From contig JAJDAK010000001.1 of assembly GCA_029261895.1 (NCBI GenBank), positions 59,850-123,849 of the forward strand: a stretch of 64,000 nucleotides of DNA. Direction: 5' to 3'. The notes below the pieces were generated by a model. That model ran no database searches, was not told where the DNA came from, and saw only the letters and a program-made list of their open reading frames with translations. Numbering within the stretch: position 1 is the first letter of the stretch; each line of letters opens with the position of its first letter. This DNA comes from Deltaproteobacteria bacterium. GTDB taxonomy: Bacteria > Myxococcota_A > UBA9160 > SZUA-336. Positions 44,369-54,118 of this stretch are shown here, piece after piece. A program made the position numbers and the translations under genes.

Positions 44369-47365
44369 TTAGAAGTTCGGTGAGTTCGGATCGGTCGGAT
44401 CACAAAGACCCGATCCACCCGGAAATTCCGGCTGCTCAATCGGGTCGACCGCGTCGCAGACACCGGTGCAGAAGTTTTCGACCTTGCCCCCTGGGCGCAG
44501 GAAGTTCACCAACTGCAGCTTCTTCGCAGGCGTATGCCGCGGACCGTTATGTGGATCGCAGACTCCGCTCGGAATTTGATTTGCCAACAACGGGATCGTG
44601 GCTTGATGGGCAGGGTTGAAAAGGTCAAACGCGCCGGTGTCATAAAGTATTACAGCTGAATCCTGTGGTCCAACCGCGTCCGGGATTCCAACGAGTTCTC
44701 GTTGCACCGACCCCAAACTCGGAATTCCAAGCGTGCGCACAGCAGCTTCCGTGCAATTGTTCGACACCTGCTTGTCGAGCCAGCCAGGCGTCATCATCAG
44801 TTTGGCGGGACCCCCACTGCCGGGCAGAGGATCACTCGTGATATGGCGCAGGAAACCAGCCGGCTCACCCGAAACCCAGAGGTCATGGATCAAACCGTGT
44901 GCGCCGACAGCAACCTGCATCGGATCGGTCAAGCCGATGCCTGCAATAACGGCCTCAAACGCAGAGAACTGCGTTGACCGCTGCAGCAGACAAGCAAAGT
45001 TGGCAGCGGGAACATCGAGACTGAAACGCTCGACATCGGGCGTCAACGCGGCAAAGAGCGTACCGTGAATTCCGCCGAGGCTGATGCCGTGGTAGTACAT
45101 CTCCTCACCAGGCCCCGGGAACACGCCGTTACCATTCGGATCCTCAAATTCGAAACTACGGTTGAAGACACCGAGCTTCATCATTCGGCCTAATACGAGT
45201 TGGTTCGCCATCCCTTGCTTCAGTCGGTCTACGAACGCCGGGAAGTTATTCAGCATGTTTACGCCCAAGCCGATGATGTTGGCCCCGACCCAGATTTGAC
45301 CGGTGATGCCTCCGCTCAGACCCAACCAATCTGTGCCACCGCCGATGTACGTCCAATCTGCGGTGGTCGCGATTCGATGCGGTACGGAATTGGTCATGCT
45401 GTCGCCGGTACCAAAGATACCGTGCCCCAACACGATGGGCCGCGAAACGGTATTGGGGTCAAGCACGCTGCACGGAATCGTGACATCGAAATTCGCGTCC
45501 ATCACGGAGTTTTGTAGCGGTGTGTCGTTCGCATCGACGTTTATCACCGGCACGTTGGCAAACGTCGGTACCGCAGTGAGAAAGTTCGGCGTCTCATAGG
45601 TACCTTTCACCTGGCGCCAAACCGTTGCACCACCGCCATCGGCAGGGTTATTGCAATCGAATTGATCGACCTGGGTGATCGTCCACGGCGTCGAGTTGGG
45701 ATCCGAACCGATGCCATCCGCGTACGCGATACCTTGATCACGCATCGCAACAAGTTGGTGCGTGAGTTGGTGATCGCTCTGCGTAATAAAATCGAACGCA
45801 AGTACCAATTCGGAACGATCCACACCCGCACTCACAAGGTCCGGAAAGATTGTCGACTCGAAATACGCGCGACGGTTTTCAATCGACGAAACTGTTGTGA
45901 TCGTAGCATCTCGTAGCGCCGCGAACGGACCGTCGGCGGTCACCGGATCGCCGTTCGGATCGATCAAGTTGCGTAACGCAACGATGTAACGCGTGCCGGG
46001 CTCCAGGCTCTCACCCGCGCGCAAAAATAAAACCTGGCGGGCTGGATTGCCATCAGCACGAACGTCCAACTCTACGAAGTGAAGAATCTGTTCACCCGTC
46101 GATGCTTTGATCAACAATGTAGGACTATCGGCATCGAGAGATCGTGAGATGTAGGTTCGGGTTTCGATCCATGGCGGTCCAGCGGGCTGCCCACAACATC
46201 CTGGCGGCAACAAAGTCGGCGCATTCGACGCAACCAGATCCACACCACCCGGAAGATGCATCATCGCCTGCACCATGGAACTAAAGCCGTCGAGCTCATT
46301 GAACGGGTCGGGCAGCAGTGGCGGAACCAATTCTGGCATCGCGATCTGCGGATAGTTGATGCGGAAACCGGTTGGCGTCGCATCGGGCTTAAGGAAGAAG
46401 GTCGAAGGCCAAGGCAAGAGGCACTCAGCTCCGTTCAAAACTTCACAAACACCCGCGGTTTCGCCACAGCTACCGTTGATGCTGCCGTCGTCGAATACAT
46501 CGCAGTTTCGATTCGCCCCGTCCGCCGAGTTCGCGGAAAGACAGAAGTTGCATTCCACCAGCCGATCGATGCAAAGAGACACCGCCGCAACATCGTCGCT
46601 TATGCAAGAAGGAAAGAGCTGCGAGAGCGTGCGCTCGCTAACCTTGTCCGCGCACTGCTTCTGAACGTCCTTCTGAATACCCTTGGCGGGGTCGGTACAT
46701 TTCTTCGCAATCTTGCTCGGGTCGAATCCGTCATAGCAGTTCTCGATCCCGGAAATATCCGTGATACCGCCCATTTTCATACCGACTTTCTTGCACTTCA
46801 GAAATTCTTTTTGCTTGGTCTGCTGACAGAGACTCGCCGCACGGAACACCTTGCGCTGACAGTTCGCTGCATCGCGTGCGTCTTTTGAATCGACGAAGCT
46901 CGGATCGGATTCTTCGATCAGCGTGAGATCCAGGTCGGACCCGAAGATGTCATGGGCGAGATCGATTTCCTTCGACATCGCGGCTACATTAATCACGTTT
47001 GGATCTGTTACCCCGTAGTCGGGGAGCCGCGGAATTTCGTCTTTATCGAGTCCGCCGCATTTCTTTATAAAGTCCGTTCCGGTCTTGGACTTTGCCTTTG
47101 CGATCTTTCCCTTCGGATCATCGACCACACATTCTTCGAGTGTATCGATTGCCGGGTTGTCCTTGTTTAATGACTTGCCCTTCACGAAGTTCTTCACACA
47201 ACTCTGCAGCTGCAGGTTGCTCTGTTTGGAGACTTTGCTCCAATCCAGATTCATCGCATTGGTACATTTCTGTTGGTCGCTGGTTTGGGCGTCGGCGCGC
47301 ACGTCCGGCGCAAACAGAACCAACGCAAGAACCGTGGACAGAACGAAGCTGAAGAAACGTGGCAT
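44369..47365 (-). CDS. Large secreted alpha/beta-hydrolase-like protein with Cys-rich N terminus
   Basis: This 998-residue protein has a Sec signal (cleavage near VRA-DAQ). Residues about 30-330 form a Cys-rich, Lys-rich helical region (KCTNAMNLDWSKVSKQ, CKKVGMKMGG, CVVDDPKGK). Around residue 330 a second region starts (LPWPSTFFLKPDATPTGFRINYP), leading to an alpha/beta hydrolase domain with nucleophile motif HGISLGGIHG near 770 and RPIVLGHGIFGTGDS before it. It is probably an outer-surface esterase or lipase, held together by disulfides. No substrate can be named. Confidence 0.72.
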   Translation of the reverse strand: MPRFFSFVLSTVLALVLFAPDVRADAQTSDQQKCTNAMNLDWSKVSKQSNLQLQSCVKNFVKGKSLNKDNPAIDTLEECVVDDPKGKIAKAKSKTGTDFIKKCGGLDKDEIPRLPDYGVTDPNVINVAAMSKEIDLAHDIFGSDLDLTLIEESDPSFVDSKDARDAANCQRKVFRAASLCQQTKQKEFLKCKKVGMKMGGITDISGIENCYDGFDPSKIAKKCTDPAKGIQKDVQKQCADKVSERTLSQLFPSCISDDVAAVSLCIDRLVECNFCLSANSADGANRNCDVFDDGSINGSCGETAGVCEVLNGAECLLPWPSTFFLKPDATPTGFRINYPQIAMPELVPPLLPDPFNELDGFSSMVQAMMHLPGGVDLVASNAPTLLPPGCCGQPAGPPWIETRTYISRSLDADSPTLLIKASTGEQILHFVELDVRADGNPARQVLFLRAGESLEPGTRYIVALRNLIDPNGDPVTADGPFAALRDATITTVSSIENRRAYFESTIFPDLVSAGVDRSELVLAFDFITQSDHQLTHQLVAMRDQGIAYADGIGSDPNSTPWTITQVDQFDCNNPADGGGATVWRQVKGTYETPNFLTAVPTFANVPVINVDANDTPLQNSVMDANFDVTIPCSVLDPNTVSRPIVLGHGIFGTGDSMTNSVPHRIATTADWTYIGGGTDWLGLSGGITGQIWVGANIIGLGVNMLNNFPAFVDRLKQGMANQLVLGRMMKLGVFNRSFEFEDPNGNGVFPGPGEEMYYHGISLGGIHGTLFAALTPDVERFSLDVPAANFACLLQRSTQFSAFEAVIAGIGLTDPMQVAVGAHGLIHDLWVSGEPAGFLRHITSDPLPGSGGPAKLMMTPGWLDKQVSNNCTEAAVRTLGIPSLGSVQRELVGIPDAVGPQDSAVILYDTGAFDLFNPAHQATIPLLANQIPSGVCDPHNGPRHTPAKKLQLVNFLRPGGKVENFCTGVCDAVDPIEQPEFPGGSGLCDPTDPNSPNF

Positions 47366-47491
47366 GACAGGGCTCCTGTGGCGGTCACGTCGAAGTGACG
47401 CACAACCCTATCACGCAGAGTTATCCGTTGCGGTTACAAGTTTCGAATCTTCACTTGGCTTCCAGCAACACTGGAATTCATTCGCTGCGAG

Positions 47492-48757
47492 TTATGCGTT
47501 CCCACCTGCCATCGCTGCCACGAGGATGGCGGAAGTCGACTCGCGCATAATTCGTGGGTCGACCTGCTCACCGGCGAGAAGCGTTGCACGCACCTGCTTT
47601 CCGGAAATGAATACCGGCTTATCGTCTTTATGGTTTTCCATCAGATCGACGCGTCCGAGAGATTCGTAATAAGCGGCAAAGCCCACATTCAGGGGCTGAA
47701 TCTTTAGATCGCCACCGAGATTCTTGAAGATCTCCTGAGCATCGAAGTCACCCCAGATTGCAGAACCATCTGCGTACGGAGCGTCGGCATGCTTACGGCC
47801 GATGATGATGTCACTGAAGCCGTAGTTCTGGCGATAGATCGCGTGCATCACGGCTTCCTTGGGGCCACCGTAGAACATCTTGATATCAAGGCCGAGCAGA
47901 CTCACGCGGTCTGGTACGGAATCATCGCGACTTCCCCAAAGCTCTGCGTCACTGTCCCCCTCGCCGATCGCACGATCTGAGATCAGCTTCTCATAGGTTC
48001 GCATCCGAACCTGGGCGTTCACATCATCGCCCTTGGTTTCACCGATCAGAGGATTAAGCACGGCACCGGCGTTCAGTCCCGCCCGAATCAATGTCTCAAG
48101 TCCGTACACCAGCGCGTACTCATGCGCACGATGCAGCGGATTTCGGGTTTGGAACGCGACGATTCGGTCCCAACCCTTGCCCTTGAGCATCTGGCGCACT
48201 TCTCGCGGCGAGAGCACGTACTGACCGAACTCGGGATCGCGCGGCTGGGGCAATGCCGAAATTTCACCACCCAGCAGATGCGTCGCCTGTGCGTCGTTCT
48301 TCAGCACCATGTCCGCACCAGGATGATCGGTACGCTCTGTGCCATATACCGATTTGAGATACCGCGACTTGTCCCACTCAAAGACATCCGAAATCGCAAG
48401 CGTCGCGACGATGTCACCAGCACTGTTGGTGAGCGCCACCTTCTGGCCAGCGGAGACCTTTGCTGCTGTTGCTCCATCGACCGGTAACGAGACAGGAATC
48501 GTCCAAGCATACTTGCTGCCGTTGACTTCAATCACCGACTCGTCGAGCACGCGATTGTAGGTTGCAGAATCCATCGGCCCCGTCAGCGGGCTCAATGCAC
48601 CGTCCGCGAAACGATAAACCGTGGAGAGGTCCGCACCGGAAACCGCGACGCGCTCGAGGCCTTCGGCCTCGACTAGAAATACGGCGCGGTCGCCTTCGGG
48701 AACGGTTAGATCAACGGGGTCAGTCAGGCCACCGTGCGGCGGCAATAGCTCGGACAT
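47492..48757 (-). CDS. sat: Sulfate adenylyltransferase (ATP sulfurylase)
   Basis: This 421-residue protein makes adenosine 5'-phosphosulfate and pyrophosphate from ATP and sulfate. Motifs are [11 protein letters not shown] (residues about 199-209, the HxxH nucleotide loop), GRKHADAP in place of the commoner GRDHAG, and [15 protein letters not shown] at the N terminus is typical of the monofunctional Sat type. No APS reductase, APS kinase or sulfite reductase gene is nearby, so assimilatory or dissimilatory use cannot be decided from this window. Confidence 0.95.
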   Translation of the reverse strand: MSELLPPHGGLTDPVDLTVPEGDRAVFLVEAEGLERVAVSGADLSTVYRFADGALSPLTGPMDSATYNRVLDESVIEVNGSKYAWTIPVSLPVDGATAAKVSAGQKVALTNSAGDIVATLAISDVFEWDKSRYLKSVYGTERTDHPGADMVLKNDAQATHLLGGEISALPQPRDPEFGQYVLSPREVRQMLKGKGWDRIVAFQTRNPLHRAHEYALVYGLETLIRAGLNAGAVLNPLIGETKGDDVNAQVRMRTYEKLISDRAIGEGDSDAELWGSRDDSVPDRVSLLGLDIKMFYGGPKEAVMHAIYRQNYGFSDIIIGRKHADAPYADGSAIWGDFDAQEIFKNLGGDLKIQPLNVGFAAYYESLGRVDLMENHKDDKPVFISGKQVRATLLAGEQVDPRIMRESTSAILVAAMAGGNA

Positions 48758-48856
48758 GGGAATTTCCTCAAATAAATCAAAGAGTTGGACGGCTTCTAGG
48801 CCGCGAACAGGCGCCGGATCGACGCGGCTGGCCGGCAGTATAGAAGATTCCGCCGC

Positions 48857-49636
48857 TTAAGAGGACTGGGGACGTGTTTTTCTCAGCAGGAAGAACCAGA
48901 GCCCCGTCGCAATGACGGCGATCCCCAAGCCGAATTCAAGCAGATGCGGTGTGACCGGCATGAAGCTCGGATCCCGCAGGCTCTCAACCGCGACTTTGAG
49001 CCATGCCCAAAGGACGACGAAAAGCAGTACCGACTGGCCTTGAAACCGCCGCCGCTTACGAAACCAAAGTAGAGCGAGCCCGATCAGCAGCCCGCCAATC
49101 GCAAAGTACAACTGCAACGGGTGGAGTGGCACGGTTTGGTGTAGATGGGTGACTACCCATTCAGAACCGAAGAGCGAAGCGAACGCCCGACTGCCGCGTG
49201 GGAACTCAACGCCCCAGGGCAGATCGCACGCGACGCCGTAACAACAACCATTTAAAAAACAGCCGATGCGCGCGATCGCGATTGCAAACCCGATCGCAGG
49301 TACGATTGCATCCATAAAGCGAAGGCCTGAGAAACTGGACCAGCGAAAAATCAATGGGCTGACCAATGCGATTGCGATGAGTCCGCCGGGAAAATGAAAC
49401 CCGACCTGCAGCGCACGCCACCATCCCTCATGCGCAATCGGAAAGGGGCTTGCGATCCAGGCGTGGACCTTCGTACCCAATAAAAAGACCAAGCCGATCA
49501 CAAGGAGTAGTGGAAAGCTCTGGCGCGGAGGAAAGTTCTCTTGCCGTGCGAATAGCACGGCAAGCAGCGATCCAAGCAAACTAGCGAGGCCCCAAAAAAC
49601 AAAGACACTCGGCTGTCCGAAAATGACCGGGTACAT
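48857..49636 (-). CDS. Prolipoprotein diacylglyceryl transferase (Lgt)-family membrane protein
   Basis: This 259-residue protein has about seven membrane segments. The Lgt signature is RIGCFLNGCCYG (about 124-135), with the conserved FPGGLI and HPLQLY elements. Lgt transfers a diacylglyceryl group from phosphatidylglycerol to lipobox Cys. The GCCYG form is the variant seen in some Lgt-like paralogues, so it could be the main Lgt or a specialised copy. At least one lipoprotein (the BMP receptor) is encoded in this window. Confidence 0.82.
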   Translation of the reverse strand: MYPVIFGQPSVFVFWGLASLLGSLLAVLFARQENFPPRQSFPLLLVIGLVFLLGTKVHAWIASPFPIAHEGWWRALQVGFHFPGGLIAIALVSPLIFRWSSFSGLRFMDAIVPAIGFAIAIARIGCFLNGCCYGVACDLPWGVEFPRGSRAFASLFGSEWVVTHLHQTVPLHPLQLYFAIGGLLIGLALLWFRKRRRFQGQSVLLFVVLWAWLKVAVESLRDPSFMPVTPHLLEFGLGIAVIATGLWFFLLRKTRPQSS

Positions 49637-49645
49637 CTCAGCGCA

Positions 49646-50896
49646 TTATGGACCCTGTCGGCACGCTCCGGTAACAATGTTGAACCAAGGGTTCGCGGCT
49701 CCGCAGTTCGGGTTCGAAACCATTAGATGGGTTTGAGTCCCCGTAGAACTACAGTCTCCCATCGGGTTGCAATCCCTCTCCACAAACAGGTCCGAGCCGA
49801 TGGTGGTTTGCAGCCTCGCCGAGTTTGGATCCGCAGGATTAGAAAGTGGTGGTCCGTCTGCCGCAGGGTGCAGAAACGGAGACAGCGCAGCAGCGCCTTG
49901 TATTCGATGCGTGGCCCCCCCGCCCGCGCGAATGTTGAACGCAGTATCGGGGGTATGGGCAAAGCCACCACTTAGGACTTTGACGCCGACCACTTCGGAA
50001 GCGTTCGTTGGGCTCACCGTCACATTGATGATTCCCCCATGCATGTGAAACTCGCCCTCGTCAAAGACGCGTACGCCGACAATGCCATCGGGCGGTAGCA
50101 CACCGTCAGGAACATCAGCGGCGCGAATACGAAACGTCGTACCGAATGCGCGAACGTCTCCAATTCGATTCGTCACGCCACTGCCCAGCGCACCACCACC
50201 GACCACGATTGCGGCGATGTTATCTGTATAACCGGTGCCAGCTACAGCATCGGCGCCCGCTAGCACGGAAATATCAGAACCGTAAAACCAAGTCTCTGAA
50301 CAGTTGGATTCGTAGCCGTTGCCTGCAAAACCATCGGGTTTGCGCGCGACAATGCGGGCGTTCCAGAAGAAATGCAGCGCAACTAATTCAGGCTGACAAT
50401 TGAATGACAACTCATACCAGCCTACACGGCCGCCGAGAATATCCACATTTGTCCACGAAGAATCTCCGGCACCCTCAAACCAGACGGTACCCCAAAAGTC
50501 ACCGTCTGCCGTGAGGTCCTGAAACTCCAAGTCAGTACACGCCGGATCCTGTGCGCTGATCGCCGCACATAAGAAACAATTACTTACCTTGAATACCGTA
50601 CGTTCGCGTCCTGCACCGCGGAAGGTCGTATGGCCGAATGCAGTTGAAGGGTCACAGAGGATCGGCTCAAACTCACCGGGGCCGGCTTCGACTAACAATG
50701 GCTCCGCAGCCGTGGGCTGACGCGTACCGGCAATCCAGCTCGTCAGCGCGAAGGTTGAAGTGAAACAGTCAGCAACGCCGGCACAGTTGGTTTGTAAGTA
50801 AACAATGTCGGCGTTGGGATCAACTTGCGCCGATGCCGTGGAACCGATCAATGCCGTGAGGACCAAGGCCTGGATTAAGTAACGAAGTGTTTTCAT
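49646..50896 (-). CDS. Secreted beta-helix-like protein (paralogue 2)
   Basis: This 416-residue protein begins at ATG 50896 (MKTLRYLIQALVLTALIG), with a signal peptide ending at STASA-QVD. It shares its whole layout with the next upstream gene: QVDPNAD, TNCAG(V/L)ADC, TxRGAGRxRTxFK, SWTNVDxxGGRVGW, PDGFAGN, GEFHMHGGII, SGGFAHTPDTAF and a C-terminal LFVExDCNxxGDC. Repeated short beta-strands suggest a right-handed beta-helix (pectate-lyase-like) fold without visible catalytic residues. Its ATG overlaps the paralogue's TGA, indicating cotranslation. Confidence 0.72.
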   Translation of the reverse strand: MKTLRYLIQALVLTALIGSTASAQVDPNADIVYLQTNCAGVADCFTSTFALTSWIAGTRQPTAAEPLLVEAGPGEFEPILCDPSTAFGHTTFRGAGRERTVFKVSNCFLCAAISAQDPACTDLEFQDLTADGDFWGTVWFEGAGDSSWTNVDILGGRVGWYELSFNCQPELVALHFFWNARIVARKPDGFAGNGYESNCSETWFYGSDISVLAGADAVAGTGYTDNIAAIVVGGGALGSGVTNRIGDVRAFGTTFRIRAADVPDGVLPPDGIVGVRVFDEGEFHMHGGIINVTVSPTNASEVVGVKVLSGGFAHTPDTAFNIRAGGGATHRIQGAAALSPFLHPAADGPPLSNPADPNSARLQTTIGSDLFVERDCNPMGDCSSTGTQTHLMVSNPNCGAANPWFNIVTGACRQGP

Positions 50897-52143
50897 CAGA
50901 AGCACCCCATCGTGCGGCATTCGCCGGTGTTTGCATCGAACCATGGATCGTCGGGTCCGCAATGCAGCGGGTTTTGAATCATCAGATGCGGCTCATCGCC
51001 ATCGCCGTCACAATCCCCGGCCGCGTTGCAGTCCGTTTCGACAAAGAGATCCGATCCCTGTGCCGAGCGAACAAAATTATTGGGGTCGGTCGGTGCGGTT
51101 GGTGGATCGGCTCCCGGTGGCCAAATGAACGGTGACTCCGCGACTTTGCCTTCCACTCTCGACGTCGTGCCGGTACCCCCGGCGATCGCAAATGCGGTAT
51201 CGGGCGTGTGTGCAAAGCCCTCGCCGGTAACCCTGAGACCGGCAACATTGGAAGCGTGATTGGGATTGCCCATGACAGAAATAATTCCACCGTGCATGTG
51301 GAATTCACCGCCTTGAAATACTTGGACCCCAGCAAAGCCAGCCCCTGGCACAACATCGAGCGGAGCAGTCTTCGCAAGCAGCCGAACCGTTGAGCCAAAG
51401 ACGTGCACGATGCCTTTTTGGGCAGACCCCACCCCACCAGCGGTGATCCCTGCGATATGGTTTGCGTACGAACCCGCCGTTGCATTTGGATCCACGATCG
51501 CAACCAAGTCGCTGCCATAAATCCAGGTGTCGGCGCAGCTCGCTTCGAATGCGTTTCCTGCGAAACCATCTGGGTGTTGCGCGGTAATTTGAGCGTTCCA
51601 AATATCATGCCGTGCCAAGGTCAACGGATCGCACGGTGTGGCCAATTGAATCCAACCCACTCGACCACCGATGACATCGACATTGGTCCAAGATGAACTG
51701 CCGGCAGCGGGCGCCCACGCCACACCCCAGAACGAGCCATCCGCACGTAAATCCTGAAACGCTAACGAGTCGCAGTCCGCATCCCATGCGGAGATAGCCG
51801 CGCACAATGTGCAGCCCGAAGCTTTAAAGGTTGTACGTTTGCGCCCTGCACCACGAATCGTCACGTGACCGTACGCTGGCGCGGTGTTGCCACAACTCAG
51901 CGCATCGAACTCACCCGGTCCGACCAAAACCTGCACCGGCGACAGCGCGGAAGGTTGACGCGTACCCAGCCAGGTGGTGAGCGCCGACGTGGATTCAACA
52001 CAATCGGCTAGGCCTGCACAGTTCGTTCGTAAATGAAGACGGTCTGCATTGGGATCCACCTGCGCAATAGCATCGGGTGTCGAGAAGCCAACGATCGTTA
52101 GCAGTAGTAGAAGACATTTCGCGTAAGAAATTCGGATCGGCAT
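50896..52143 (-). CDS. Secreted beta-helix-like protein (paralogue 1)
   Basis: This 415-residue protein begins at ATG 52143 (MPIRISYAK), with a signal peptide ending near DAIA-QVD. It is the upstream partner of the tandem pair. It carries six or more Cys in the mature part, several conserved with its paralogue (NCAGLADC, CTLCAAIS, CADTW), which suggests disulfides outside the cytoplasm. An EF-like acidic stretch near the end (DCDGDGDEPH) could bind calcium. The function is unknown; surface display or secretion is inferred. Confidence 0.72.
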   Translation of the reverse strand: MPIRISYAKCLLLLLTIVGFSTPDAIAQVDPNADRLHLRTNCAGLADCVESTSALTTWLGTRQPSALSPVQVLVGPGEFDALSCGNTAPAYGHVTIRGAGRKRTTFKASGCTLCAAISAWDADCDSLAFQDLRADGSFWGVAWAPAAGSSSWTNVDVIGGRVGWIQLATPCDPLTLARHDIWNAQITAQHPDGFAGNAFEASCADTWIYGSDLVAIVDPNATAGSYANHIAGITAGGVGSAQKGIVHVFGSTVRLLAKTAPLDVVPGAGFAGVQVFQGGEFHMHGGIISVMGNPNHASNVAGLRVTGEGFAHTPDTAFAIAGGTGTTSRVEGKVAESPFIWPPGADPPTAPTDPNNFVRSAQGSDLFVETDCNAAGDCDGDGDEPHLMIQNPLHCGPDDPWFDANTGECRTMGCF

Positions 52144-52247
52144 CGTTGCCTCCGTCACGCATAAGACGCTCAGGCCATCATCAGCATACTCCCCACGAAA
52201 TCAACTACACCAGTAAATTTCTTGCAATTTACAATATAGGTCGAACA

Positions 52248-53597
52248 CTAATCGGTTTGGGGAGCGCGACGACGCCGACGTACGCGGATTGCAAACTTCG
52301 GCTCCGGGCTCGGGATGGGGGTATTGCGTTCACGTAGATCGTAATCGGGCGGATCAAGTTCGAGATCAAACTCGTGTAGCAATGTCGCAACGGTCATCAT
52401 CACCTGCATTTGCGCGAACGGCGCGCCCAAGCACATATGCGGGCCGAGAGAGAACGGAGCGAACGCACCCGGCATCTTGAGATGTTCGTTCCGTGGCGCC
52501 AGAAACCGGTCGATGTCGAAACGGGCGGGATCTGGAAAGTGCTCCTCCATGTCATGCATTAACGTCGTGTGTACGAAGAGCGAGCAACCCGCTTTGATTC
52601 GCGAGCCTTCAAATTCGAAGTCCTTCACAGCGGTGCGCGGTACACTCGGCGTCGCCGGATGCAAGCGAAGCGTTTCCAACACCGCGGCCTCGAAGTCCTG
52701 CAGCTTGGCCAGCGACTCCGGCGCGGTGGACCTTCCGCGAAAAAAGCGATCCGCTTCGGCCTGGAGGCGTGCGTGGAGATTGGGATTTTTCAAGACCTCG
52801 TAAATCAGGAACGCCGTAGTATTGGCCGACGTATGCAGACCGCCAAAGTATGGAATCAGGCAATTGGCGAGAAGATCTGATTCGGTGAGTGAGCTGCCAT
52901 CGGCATTTCGAAACTCGAGCAGATCATCGACCATATCGTGCGCGCGCGATTCGCCGACTCGGCGATGCGCACCCAACACCTCGCGCGCGAATCGCATCAC
53001 TTCAGCCTTCGCGTCCTTATAGCGGCGCCTGCGCAGCCACCAACGCGGACGGTCGTGGATCGAAAACACGTGGATCAAAGCCGAGAAAAAGTACTCGAAC
53101 GCGTCAAAGCTCTGGCCGATGCGTTGATTTGCGAGTGCGAGGCCCAATTGATCAAGAACAATGCGACGAGTGGCCGGTAGCACTCGGATCGGATCGCCCG
53201 GACGCCATCGCTGAGCGGCTTCACGCGTGACCTCGATCATCTGCGGTATGTACGACTGCACCGAATTCTTGGACAACGTCTTCTGCAGAAGGTGACGCAT
53301 CTGACGGTGATCGTCGCCCTCGAGCAAAATGATGAAACGCTCCGTGCCCAGTTCCCCTATAAACTCTTCGAAGTTCGGGCGAAGGCTCAGCAAACCTTCT
53401 GAATCGCGAATGAGGAGTTCGTTCGCTTTGGGCCCCGCCAGGACCGTGAGCTCGAAATGAACCGCGCGAAACCGAAATACAGGCCCGAATCTTCGATACG
53501 CGTCGACTACGAAGGGCCGCCAATGCTGGCGGATGAGACCAAGCGTATTGCCGATCAGCGGCAGTCCGGGTACGAGTGGAGGAGCTTCCGTTCGCAT
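52248..53597 (-). CDS. Cytochrome P450 with a CYP51-like I-helix
   Basis: This P450 of about 449 residues is read from ATG 53597 (MRTEAPPLVPGLP); GTG 53618 is an alternative. It has the Pro-rich start, the E-x-x-R pair in LETLRLHP, and the haem loop FSLGPHMCLGAPFA. The I-helix reads FGGLHTSANTT, resembling the GQHTSS motif of CYP51 sterol demethylases rather than the usual AGxDTT. Sterol or terpenoid oxidation is a fair inference. It is divergent from the DUF35-thiolase pair by 74 bases. Confidence 0.88.
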   Translation of the reverse strand: MRTEAPPLVPGLPLIGNTLGLIRQHWRPFVVDAYRRFGPVFRFRAVHFELTVLAGPKANELLIRDSEGLLSLRPNFEEFIGELGTERFIILLEGDDHRQMRHLLQKTLSKNSVQSYIPQMIEVTREAAQRWRPGDPIRVLPATRRIVLDQLGLALANQRIGQSFDAFEYFFSALIHVFSIHDRPRWWLRRRRYKDAKAEVMRFAREVLGAHRRVGESRAHDMVDDLLEFRNADGSSLTESDLLANCLIPYFGGLHTSANTTAFLIYEVLKNPNLHARLQAEADRFFRGRSTAPESLAKLQDFEAAVLETLRLHPATPSVPRTAVKDFEFEGSRIKAGCSLFVHTTLMHDMEEHFPDPARFDIDRFLAPRNEHLKMPGAFAPFSLGPHMCLGAPFAQMQVMMTVATLLHEFDLELDPPDYDLRERNTPIPSPEPKFAIRVRRRRRAPQTD

Positions 53598-53671
53598 AGC
53601 GTCCACCAAGGCTAACACTTTGCACCTATACGGTGCGTCTGGGGTATCCTAGGTATGAATTCGGAGGACGC

Positions 53672-54118
53672 ATGAACATTGAGGCGCGCCCCCTCAAAGA
53701 GGGGCTCTACACCTGGCCGTCGGATGACCCGCAGTTGATCGCGAGCCAGTGCGCGGCTTGTGATGAAATCACTTTTCCGAGCCAGGAGAGCTGCCCGAAT
53801 TGCACCGGTCGCGATGTAAATGAAGTTCTGCTGAGTCGCCAAGGTCGGCTCTACACTTGGACGGTACAACGCTTCCCTCCCCCTGCCCCACCTTATATTG
53901 GACCGAGCGCTCGCGATTCGTTTCAACCCTTCGGTGTTGGTTATGTAGAGTTATCCGAAGGCGTTCGTGTCGAGGCCCGACTCACCGAAAGCGATGCAAG
54001 CCAGCTTGAGATCGGAATGGAGATGGAGCTCGTCATTCAAGACTTCGTTACCGATGACGACGGCGTGGTGCGAAACACCTTCGCCTTTCGACCCCTACCC
54101 CAAGGGGCACGGTCATGA
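53672..54118 (+). CDS. DUF35 (zinc ribbon plus OB-fold) acyl-CoA-associated protein
   Basis: This 148-residue protein has a GGAGG ribosome site before ATG 53672. The N-terminal zinc ribbon is CAACDEITFPSQESCPNC and the OB-fold follows (RLYTWTVQRFPP, FGVGYVELSEGVRVEARL). DUF35 proteins bind acyl-CoA substrates beside thiolase-like enzymes. It overlaps the thiolase start by ATGA, so the two probably form one complex, as ChsH2-DUF35 and Ltp2 do in steroid side-chain removal. Confidence 0.88.
   Translation: MNIEARPLKEGLYTWPSDDPQLIASQCAACDEITFPSQESCPNCTGRDVNEVLLSRQGRLYTWTVQRFPPPAPPYIGPSARDSFQPFGVGYVELSEGVRVEARLTESDASQLEIGMEMELVIQDFVTDDDGVVRNTFAFRPLPQGARS

Noticed and set aside
46256..46888. 210-codon open frame on the plus strand inside the secreted esterase gene
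   Set aside because: It is antisense to a clearly coding frame with signal peptide and hydrolase motifs, has no ribosome site and no recognisable domain.
48758..48856. Riboswitch or attenuator upstream of sat
   Set aside because: No conserved SAM-type or other known aptamer pattern could be traced in the roughly 100 bases.
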